The notes below the pieces were generated by a model. The model worked only from the letters and a program-made list of their open reading frames with translations. It was not told the DNA's origin and ran no database searches. This document shows positions 1-5,032 of a stretch of DNA of 26,610 nt, one piece after another. Location of the stretch: positions 1 to 26,610 of the IMG/VR virus record IMGVR_UViG_3300027749_000435; one strand, written 5' to 3'. The stretch's first letter is position 1. Every line of letters starts with the position of its first letter. This stretch comes from a virus. The position numbers and the translations under genes were made by a program.

Positions 1-308
1 TAAGACTAGGTTGGAAGACTAAGTATGATGATTATAGATTTGAATGGAGTCCTATGATAAGTTTTGTATTCTTTAAATGGCAAATAGCCGTAACATTCGT
101 TGCGCCTCATGCGGACCAATATTGGGAATCTTGGCTATATTATACAAGAGAAACTACAGGGTCTATAGAAGATAGAATAGCTCAGTGTAGAAAAAAAGCT
201 CCTCAAATTTGGACTACATATCATCCAAATAGTACAAAAGAAAGAATAGATTATTATAATTTAATATTAAAAGAAAAATGGCTAAAGAAAAATATTTCAA
301 ACCTATAA
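1..308 (+). CDS. conserved phage protein of unknown function, 5' end outside window
   Basis: The frame is open from the left edge (first full codon at base 3) to a TAA at 306-308, so the ATG at 54 is probably internal and the gene starts upstream. The visible 101 residues begin RLGWKTKYDDYRFEWSPM and continue with an aromatic, hydrophobic stretch (FVFFKWQIAVTFVA), then a charged helical C-terminus rich in Lys and Tyr. The tight run of Trp, Tyr and Phe suggests a compact folded domain rather than a membrane span. I do not recognise a function. The following small gene starts inside its 3' end, so both belong to the same rightward operon. A fortuitous ORF is unlikely because the frame is fully open and protein-like. 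Confidence 0.75.
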   Translation, partial: RLGWKTKYDDYRFEWSPMISFVFFKWQIAVTFVAPHADQYWESWLYYTRETTGSIEDRIAQCRKKAPQIWTTYHPNSTKERIDYYNLILKEKWLKKNISNL

Positions 309-406
309 CTAGGATAAAAAAAGTTTTGAAATTTTACCTTCAGCGAGGGGTAAATAAGGAGAGTGTGAATAAGGTATTAAGAAACATTCTAAAACAAATT
401 AAATGA
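278..406 (+). CDS. small basic protein, 42 aa
   Basis: ATG at 278 opens a frame to TGA at 404-406. It overlaps the previous gene by 31 bases and the next gene by the four bases ATGA (403-406), the stop-start coupling seen elsewhere in this operon. The product begins MAKEKYFKPITRIKK and is lysine/arginine rich, with a predicted amphipathic helical C-terminal half (sequence QRGVNKESVNKVLRNILKQI). Without this gene, 309-402 would be the only sizeable gap in the left operon. A 6-bp inverted repeat (TTTACC 333-338, GGTAAA 349-354) lies within it, so an untranslated structured leader is the alternative. The function is unknown; a small nucleic-acid-binding or host-modulating protein is only a guess from the charge. 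Confidence 0.55.
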   Translation: MAKEKYFKPITRIKKVLKFYLQRGVNKESVNKVLRNILKQIK

Positions 407-588
407 TGAGTGATATATCAATGTGTTCAGGGACCGGATGTGAATTAAAAAAATCATGCTACAGATTTACAGCAGAGAAAGGAATGAGACAATCTTATTT
501 TTCAAAACCTCCTATTCTTCCAACTAATGAATGTTTTTATTATTGGAATAATGGAATTATTGAAGTAAATTTAAAAAAAATTGAATAA
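403..588 (+). CDS. small Cys-containing phage protein, 61 aa
   Basis: The product has an N-terminal cysteine cluster, C8-X4-C13-X5-C19, with a fourth cysteine at 44 in the segment NECFYYW. The motif CSGTGCELKKSCYRF matches my recollection of a recurrent small protein in phages and mobile DNA of Bacteroidota, with no assigned function. Four cysteines are consistent with a zinc site or, less likely for a cytosolic phage protein, disulfides. The start overlaps the stop of the 42-aa gene (ATGA), and the second codon is also ATG, so the exact first residue is ambiguous by one. The stop lies two bases before the next ATG, which makes translational coupling likely. Confidence 0.75.
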   Translation: MMSDISMCSGTGCELKKSCYRFTAEKGMRQSYFSKPPILPTNECFYYWNNGIIEVNLKKIE

Positions 589-590
589 TT

Positions 591-836
591 ATGAAATTAG
601 AAATAACTCACTACGATATAAAGTATACAATAGAAACTAAGAATGATGACATTCCTACAGAAGTAATAGTAGAGCACATTTACAATCTATTGGTTCAGGT
701 TGGATACCAACCGTTAGACATTGCTCAAGAACTTTCAGAGAAATCAGAAGAAATACTTAGAGTTAAAAGATATAGAGAAGAGCTTGTTGAAGAATTAAAT
801 TTTGAGAAAAGAGCAAACAATGTAAATCCATGGTAG
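591..836 (+). CDS. small acidic hypothetical protein, 81 aa
   Basis: The protein begins MKLEITHYDIKYTIET, a beta-rich N-terminus, followed by helices (IPTEVIVEHIYNLLVQVGY, then a Glu/Lys-rich C-terminal helix). It looks like a small alpha/beta fold with no catalytic signature. I associate this N-terminal pattern with uncharacterised proteins of Bacteroidota phages, but cannot name a family. It sits between two other small genes: two bases after the previous stop, and with its own TAG stop (834-836) overlapping the next ATG (830) by seven bases. This is an operonic gene probably expressed early, with unknown function. Confidence 0.75.
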   Translation: MKLEITHYDIKYTIETKNDDIPTEVIVEHIYNLLVQVGYQPLDIAQELSEKSEEILRVKRYREELVEELNFEKRANNVNPW

Positions 837-1057
837 ATAAATATATAGAAATGCGCAATTCAGGTCAATATAATATTGTATGGTTCTATGACTATTATAA
901 TCTTAATGGAGGTAAGGCTATTGATTTAAATCAATTTCATTCAGCATTTCAAATGTATGGATTAAATGATATAGTGGCAGGATTAGATAAGAAATTAAAT
1001 CTAAATTCAATTCTTGATAAAAATGGAAACACAATTAAAATATTAAAAAATGAATAA
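830..1057 (+). CDS. small hypothetical protein, 75 aa
   Basis: ATG at 830 lies within the end of the upstream gene, and the TAA at 1055-1057 overlaps the following ATG at 1050. The protein has an aromatic N-terminal half (sequence YNIVWFYDYYNLNGG), then FHSAFQMYGLNDIVAGLDKK and a Lys/Asn-rich tail. The first part reads like a helix-loop-helix (a turn at LNGGKAIDLNQF and a following helix). I recognise no motif or family. Gene status rests on the chain of coupled overlaps and on protein-like composition. Confidence 0.7.
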   Translation: MVDKYIEMRNSGQYNIVWFYDYYNLNGGKAIDLNQFHSAFQMYGLNDIVAGLDKKLNLNSILDKNGNTIKILKNE

Positions 1058-1385
1058 CTTACAGAAGACTCATATAGGAATGATTAATTCATTCAATATT
1101 TTATTAGGCCACGCTACAGTAGAAGAAGTTGTTAGTTCGGGAATAGGGTTCTTTACCCATTCTCCTGACACAGATGGTTCATTAGAGAGTATAGAGTTTA
1201 TGATATTCTATTTCAAAAACCTTGAGATGTATGAAAGATGCTCTAAACTAAAGGAGTATATTGATAAAACATTCAATGAAGATGGAACATTCAAAGAAGA
1301 ATCTTGTAAGTGTGAGTATCCTGAGATAGATGAATATGTTCGTAAAATAAAATGTTGTACATGTAACCTAAGAATTAAAATGTAA
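1050..1385 (+). CDS. hypothetical protein with C-terminal cysteine cluster, 111 aa
   Basis: The N-terminal two thirds look helical and contain a stretch typical of a small alpha-helical domain (LESIEFMIFYFKNLEMYERC). The last 30 residues carry CKCEYPEIDEYVRKIKCCTC, a CxC plus CCxC arrangement that could bind zinc. I do not recognise the family. The start overlaps the upstream stop by eight bases, and the stop is one base before the next small ORF. A regulatory or host-modifying role would be speculation. Confidence 0.7.
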   Translation: MNNLQKTHIGMINSFNILLGHATVEEVVSSGIGFFTHSPDTDGSLESIEFMIFYFKNLEMYERCSKLKEYIDKTFNEDGTFKEESCKCEYPEIDEYVRKIKCCTCNLRIKM

Positions 1386-1386
1386 C

Positions 1387-1464
1387 ATGAAAGAAGATAC
1401 TAAATTAAATATTAAAGTTTATGTATTAATAACAATATTCATATTAATATTAATATTTGAATAA
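1387..1464 (+). CDS. tiny predicted single-span membrane peptide, 25 aa
   Basis: ATG at 1387 starts one base after the previous stop and the frame runs 25 codons to TAA at 1462-1464. The peptide has a charged N-terminus, MKEDTKLNIK, followed by an uninterrupted hydrophobic stretch, VYVLITIFILILIF, just long enough to cross a membrane, then a final Glu. The helicase gene starts nine bases later, so the ORF exactly fills an operon gap. Small one-span peptides are common in phage early regions and may modify the host envelope. Because the DNA is AT-rich, Ile/Leu codons can arise by chance, so confidence is moderate. Confidence 0.5.
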   Translation: MKEDTKLNIKVYVLITIFILILIFE

Positions 1465-1473
1465 AAATTATAT

Positions 1474-2940
1474 ATGCAATCTAATATATTAGAGAGAAGT
1501 TCGGGTTTTAATAATGAAGAAATGTTTAAAAGATGTGATATACTTAAGAGTATTGCATTTGATACAGTTGAAACAAAATCAGGAAGAGGTAAGCATGCAA
1601 AGATTATTAAAAATTTTAAACATAATATACCCTCTGAAGCTAGACAACGCATAGCTAATAGTTATGAGCATTACAAAAAACTTTACGAGAAAGATATGGA
1701 AAGAAATAATCAAATCAAATTTAGAGATTATCAGTTTGCTATTATAAGAAAAGGTACAGAGATAGTAACCAATAATGGCTTCTTATACTTAGCTATGGAA
1801 GTTCGCACAGGAAAGACTCTTACAAGTCTTGGAATTGCAGAAAGAATTAACAGTAGCAACGTATTGTTTTTAACAAAAAAGAAAGCGATAAGCAGCATTC
1901 AGAAGGACTACGAGATGCTTAACCCTCCTTATCATTTAACAGTTACCAACTACGAGAGTTTACATAAGATACCTGATACCAAGTGGGATTTGATTATTTG
2001 TGATGAGGCTCATAGTATGGGAGCTTTTCCTAAGCCAAGTAAGAGAGCTGTTCAAGTAAAAGACTTAATAATATTGACAAAAGCTAATGTTATTTTATTA
2101 TCAGGTACTCCTACTCCTGAGTCATACTCACAGATGTATCATCAAGTTTATGGAATACCAAAAAATCCTTTCAAAGAATATAATAGTTTCTACAGATTTT
2201 GTGATAACTTTGTAAAAGTAACCTCTAAGATTATTAATGGACTATCCATGAATGATTATTCAAAAGGTTTGGATACTATAGTTAAAGCAATGGAGCCTTT
2301 TACAATAAACTATACTCAAGCAGAAGCAGGATTTGTAGCTACAACTACAGAAGAAGTATTTGAAGTAGAGTTAAAAGAATCAACCTACAAGTTGATTAAT
2401 AAGTTAAAGAGAGATTTAATTATAGAAGGTAAAGAAGAAGTTGTATTAGGTGACACTCCTGTAAAGTTAATGAGTAAGATACATCAATTGTATTCAGGAA
2501 CAGTTAAGTTTGAGAGTGGAAAGTCAATGGTAATTGATACCACTAAAGCAGAGTTCATTCAACAACAATGGATGGGTTGTCAGATTGGTATCTTCTATAA
2601 GTTTAAAGAAGAATTAGTAGCTTTGCAGCAAGTATTCGGAGATGAACTTACTACTGACCTAGATGAATTTAATTCGTCCTTTAAATCCATAGCTTTACAA
2701 ATAGTTTCAGGTCGTGAAGGTATAAGTTTAAAAAAAGCAGAGTATCTTGTATATTATAATATTGATTTCAGTGCTACAAGTTATTGGCAGTCTAAGGACC
2801 GAATGACTACTAAGGAAAGATTAGAAAACCAAGTGTTTTGGATATTCGCTAAAGGCGGTATTGAACATGAGATTTACAAAGCAGTAACCAAGAAGAAGGA
2901 CTACACGTTGGCCCACTTCAAAAAAGATTTTGACTTATGA
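1474..2940 (+). CDS. SNF2/DEAH-box superfamily 2 helicase (DNA translocase)
   Basis: This 488-aa protein carries the superfamily 2 motifs in order: Q-like FRDYQ at about residues 83-87, motif I MEVRTGKT (108-115), motif II DEAH (177-180), motif III SGTPTP (210-215), motif V SGREGISL (412-419) and motif VI QSKDRM with its arginine (439-444). The short second RecA lobe and the compact size fit phage SNF2-like helicases, which remodel replication or recombination intermediates using ATP. The first 80 residues are a charged helical extension. Neighbouring nucleases and a DnaA-like protein support a DNA-processing role. The last four bases overlap the next small gene (ATGA). The superfamily is certain; the precise substrate is unknown. 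Confidence 0.92.
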   Translation: MQSNILERSSGFNNEEMFKRCDILKSIAFDTVETKSGRGKHAKIIKNFKHNIPSEARQRIANSYEHYKKLYEKDMERNNQIKFRDYQFAIIRKGTEIVTNNGFLYLAMEVRTGKTLTSLGIAERINSSNVLFLTKKKAISSIQKDYEMLNPPYHLTVTNYESLHKIPDTKWDLIICDEAHSMGAFPKPSKRAVQVKDLIILTKANVILLSGTPTPESYSQMYHQVYGIPKNPFKEYNSFYRFCDNFVKVTSKIINGLSMNDYSKGLDTIVKAMEPFTINYTQAEAGFVATTTEEVFEVELKESTYKLINKLKRDLIIEGKEEVVLGDTPVKLMSKIHQLYSGTVKFESGKSMVIDTTKAEFIQQQWMGCQIGIFYKFKEELVALQQVFGDELTTDLDEFNSSFKSIALQIVSGREGISLKKAEYLVYYNIDFSATSYWQSKDRMTTKERLENQVFWIFAKGGIEHEIYKAVTKKKDYTLAHFKKDFDL

Positions 2941-3071
2941 TAAATTCAACAGAATGGTGGGAAGGTTATCCTCCTGAGGAAAAACAATGCATTTGCAAAT
3001 ATTGCTCAGAGGATTCCGATGGAGAATTTTGCAACAGAGAATGTGCTAAGGCATATAAACAAGACAACTAA
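2937..3071 (+). CDS. small zinc-finger-like protein, 44 aa
   Basis: ATG at 2937 overlaps the helicase stop (ATGA, 2937-2940) and the frame closes with TAA at 3069-3071. The product begins MINSTEWWEGYPP and then contains C18-X-C20-X2-C23-X8-C32-X3-C36, ending in a Lys-rich helix (ECAKAYKQ). The spacing CxxC then CxxxC with CN/RE around the second pair resembles short treble-clef or zinc-ribbon proteins. It fills the only gap between the helicase and the next gene. It could be a nucleic-acid or protein adaptor for the helicase, but that is inferred from position only. Confidence 0.7.
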   Translation: MINSTEWWEGYPPEEKQCICKYCSEDSDGEFCNRECAKAYKQDN

Positions 3072-3081
3072 ATAAATAATA

Positions 3082-3369
3082 ATGGCAAGTAAAAGAAATA
3101 GGATGGCAGGAGACCATCCTTCCTATGACAAACTAAATATGTCAGAAGAAAGGAGAAAGAAGAAATTAGAGTATGACTCCAATTATGAAAAAAGTAATAA
3201 GAGAGTTAAGTATCGTGAGGAATTAAATAAAGCCAATCATCATGCCGGAACTTACGGTAATGGAGATGGAATGGATATGAGTCATACTAAGATTGGTGGC
3301 ATGGTAAAAGAGAACATGATGTCCAATAGAGGAAGAAATGGTCATAACGGTAAATCTACAAAGAAATGA
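3082..3369 (+). CDS. basic phage protein with possible HNH-like remnant, 95 aa
   Basis: The protein is strongly basic and probably partly disordered. Its central half reads RVKYREELNKANHHAGTYGN, then GDGMDMSHTKIGGM, then SNRGRNGHNG. This layout (GTYGNGDG, Asp/Ser-His, Gly, then an SN-Arg tail) recalls short phage proteins of the HNH-nuclease lineage, in which D-H plus NR motifs form the metal site. The canonical second histidine is not obvious here, so nuclease activity is doubtful and a nucleic-acid-binding or virion-associated role is equally possible. The gene begins ten bases after the zinc-finger gene, and its TGA overlaps the next ATG. Family assignment is tentative. Confidence 0.75.
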   Translation: MASKRNRMAGDHPSYDKLNMSEERRKKKLEYDSNYEKSNKRVKYREELNKANHHAGTYGNGDGMDMSHTKIGGMVKENMMSNRGRNGHNGKSTKK

Positions 3370-3698
3370 TAAAATGTTTATGTATAGACGCAGACAACAA
3401 GCCTAGTAAGATACCTCAACACAAATGGCTAGAGAAAGATAAAGAGTATACATTGGCTTTCAGCATGACTGTGCTACCTCAAAAGCAATTGGCTTTCCAA
3501 GTTCAAGAGATTGACCTTGATGATAGTTGTTCTCCATTTACGTGGTTTTTGGCTAGTCGATTTTCTTTTAGAAAAGAAGATTTAGATAAGCTAGTTGAGT
3601 TCATAAAAGAATGTAATAAAATTACGTTCTCAGTGAATGAGTTAATGAAGACAACTAAGATAGATGAAAGAAAGTCAGATACAATCGAAAAAGATTAA
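3366..3698 (+). CDS. conserved hypothetical protein, 110 aa
   Basis: The N-terminus MIKCLCIDADNKPSKIPQHK is followed by WLEKDKEYTLAFSM, then VQEIDLDDS and an ending with FRKEDLDKLVEFIKEC. This is a small beta-rich domain: a strand, a WI/WL-x-K-G/D-x-x-Y turn and further strands. I associate it with uncharacterised proteins of Bacteroidota phages and prophages that begin with a similar 'IDD.NKP..IP...W' pattern. No catalytic motif is visible. ATGA coupling joins it to the upstream gene, and its last 35 bases overlap the nuclease gene. The function is unknown; co-location suggests a link to DNA processing only by association. Confidence 0.72.
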   Translation: MIKCLCIDADNKPSKIPQHKWLEKDKEYTLAFSMTVLPQKQLAFQVQEIDLDDSCSPFTWFLASRFSFRKEDLDKLVEFIKECNKITFSVNELMKTTKIDERKSDTIEKD

Positions 3699-3906
3699 GG
3701 AACTTGAAGCTCAGGGATATTACGTTCTAAAGTTGATTAAAACCAATAAGAATGGAATCCCTGATTTACTTGTTATCCCTCCTAATTCTGATGTATTATT
3801 CATAGAAGTGAAAGGACCAACAGGTAAGTTATCAAAATTACAAGAGTATAGAATAAAAGAACTGACCGCTCATGGAGTAAAGGCAGAAATATTTAAACCA
3901 ATTTAA
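3664..3906 (+). CDS. VRR-NUC domain nuclease, 80 aa
   Basis: This is a stand-alone VRR-NUC protein of the PD-(D/E)XK superfamily. Visible motifs are an early Glu (E3), GIPDLLVIPP with the catalytic Asp at 34, FIEVKGPTGKLSKLQ with Glu48 and Lys50, and the conserved Gln60 helix. The length matches minimal phage VRR-NUC proteins, which cut branched or structured DNA. The chosen ATG lies inside the end of the previous gene in another frame; it keeps the N-terminal helix carrying E3, which the fold needs. The SNF2 helicase upstream and the DnaA-like protein downstream suggest a recombination or replication-fork processing set. Family confidence is high; the biological substrate is inferred. Confidence 0.88.
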   Translation: MKESQIQSKKIKELEAQGYYVLKLIKTNKNGIPDLLVIPPNSDVLFIEVKGPTGKLSKLQEYRIKELTAHGVKAEIFKPI

Positions 3907-3910
3907 TCAA

Positions 3911-4423
3911 ATGCAATCATACAAAGAACAACAGGATTTAGAGATAATAAAATTAAAAGAAATAATAAACGAGACTTTTAGTGTAGATGTTTGTAATATT
4001 AGTAGAAAAAGAGAAATCATAGATGCTAAAAAAATATACTCAAAAATATTAAGAGATAGAGGATATAGTTACGAAACTATAGGCCAATCTATAAATAAAA
4101 ATCATGCCACAATATTGCACTACATGAGTAGTATAGATTTTACTCTTACTTATGATAAAGTAATGACTAATAAATATATATTCTGTAAAAAAATATTTCT
4201 TAACGACTTAGATGAGTTGCCTATAAAGAAAAAAAGAATGAAAGACAAGGATATATTTATGACTGTAGCAAGACTTAACGTAGAATTACAGGAAGCTATA
4301 TCCGATAAGAAACAAATATTGACTAAATTTGTAGACTGCATTGAGAAATATGAAAAAGAAAAAGGATATTATTTTAATAGCGAGGTATTAAAAAAAGTAA
4401 TATTACCATTGTTTAATGAATAA
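3911..4423 (+). CDS. DNA-binding protein with DnaA domain IV-like helix-turn-helix, 170 aa
   Basis: Residues about 30-72 match the C-terminal DNA-binding domain of the replication initiator DnaA: SRKREIIDAKKIYSKILRDR, then the helix-turn-helix SYETIGQSINKNHATILHYM, equivalent to the DnaA signature IG..F..DH.TV.HA. There is no AAA+ ATPase domain, so it is not an initiator by itself. The rest of the protein is helical and charged, with a coiled-coil-like stretch near residues 110-150. It may bind DnaA-box-like sites in phage or host DNA, to recruit or to block DnaA. It starts four bases after the VRR-NUC stop. The domain call is strong; the role is inferred. Confidence 0.85.
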   Translation: MQSYKEQQDLEIIKLKEIINETFSVDVCNISRKREIIDAKKIYSKILRDRGYSYETIGQSINKNHATILHYMSSIDFTLTYDKVMTNKYIFCKKIFLNDLDELPIKKKRMKDKDIFMTVARLNVELQEAISDKKQILTKFVDCIEKYEKEKGYYFNSEVLKKVILPLFNE

Positions 4424-4433
4424 AATATAAATT

Positions 4434-4628
4434 ATGAAACCCATTTTAAATAGCGAATTCGAAAGAGCATCTAGGATTGCTAAGAGATTAAACGACTACC
4501 ACTTATTATTAGCTAATATCTACGAGAATTTAGTTGACCGTGATTTTAATATGGTTAGAAAAGAAACTCAAATTTTAATTATTGAATTAAGATATATACT
4601 AAAATCAACAGAAGAAGATGACTTTTGA
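4434..4628 (+). CDS. small helical hypothetical protein, 64 aa
   Basis: The ORF starts ten bases after the DnaA-like gene with the leader AAATATAAATT before ATG, typical of Bacteroidota starts. The product is predicted almost wholly helical (FERASRIAKRLNDYHLLLAN, then ETQILIIELRYIL) with an acidic tail EEDDF. It could be a small helical hairpin that dimerises or binds a partner. No family is recognised. Its TGA (4626-4628) lies inside the start of the next nuclease gene, an 11-base overlap that suggests coupled translation. Confidence 0.7.
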   Translation: MKPILNSEFERASRIAKRLNDYHLLLANIYENLVDRDFNMVRKETQILIIELRYILKSTEEDDF

Positions 4629-5031
4629 AACAGAGCAAGACTTAAAGAGAGAACAAAAAGCTATAACTACATTTGTAGATACATTCGGTGGCTCGTTTAA
4701 AAAACTTGACCCACATGATATTGACTACAAAGTATTTGATAAAAGCGGAAATCTAATAGCATATGCTGAAGTGAAAGGAAGAATTAGAACCATGCACAAT
4801 GCGTATCCACTTCCTGTAGCGGCAAGAAAGGCAGTAAAGCTTATAGATAAAAGATTGTCTCCTGTAATGATATGGTCTTGTGAAGATGGTATAATCTACG
4901 GAAAACTTAATAAATTAAAAGGAATAGCCAAGTGGGGTGGTCGTCCCCCACGTGTAGGCTCCTTTAATGATTTAGAGTTAATGATTTTCTATGATAAGCA
5001 AAAAGAATTAAAGTATGTTAGATTTGTCTAA
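4618..5031 (+). CDS. PD-(D/E)XK-like nuclease, 137 aa
   Basis: The core reads an N-terminal helix with Glu12 and a basic stretch, then HDIDYKVF (Asp34/Asp36), a turn DKSGNLI, and AEVKGR with Glu51 and Lys53. This is the Glu/Asp...(D/E)xK layout of the restriction-endonuclease-like fold; later helices and strands (LPVAARKAVKLIDK, SPVMIWSCEDGIIYGKL) complete a small alpha/beta domain. Such proteins in phages act as structure-specific or general nucleases. It is the last gene of the rightward operon and its stop overlaps the end of the leftward 1928-aa gene by four bases. It is distinct from the VRR-NUC protein upstream. The fold is probable; the substrate is unknown. Confidence 0.78.
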   Translation: MTFETEQDLKREQKAITTFVDTFGGSFKKLDPHDIDYKVFDKSGNLIAYAEVKGRIRTMHNAYPLPVAARKAVKLIDKRLSPVMIWSCEDGIIYGKLNKLKGIAKWGGRPPRVGSFNDLELMIFYDKQKELKYVRFV

Positions 5032-5032
5032 C
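5017..5032. other. small palindrome at the convergent gene junction
   Basis: GTTAGA (5017-5022), loop TTTG (5023-5026) and TCTAAC (5027-5032) form a 6-bp perfect hairpin exactly where the rightward nuclease gene ends (5031) and the leftward 1928-aa gene ends (5028). A hairpin at a convergent junction could help end both transcripts. There is no T-tract on either strand right after it, so it is a weak intrinsic terminator at best. The last codons of both genes lie within it. Confidence 0.3.

Noticed and set aside
54-308. Start of the first gene at the ATG at 54
   Set aside because: The frame is open back to the window edge with protein-like sequence (RLGWKTKYDDYRFEW), so 54 is more likely an internal Met.
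333-354. Inverted repeat TTTACC/GGTAAA as a terminator
   Set aside because: No T-tract follows, the stem is only six pairs and it lies within the 42-codon ORF.
1419-1652. 77-codon ORF on the - strand
   Set aside because: It overlaps the helicase start and the membrane-peptide ORF in antisense, and its Ile/Leu/Asn composition fits AT-rich antisense.
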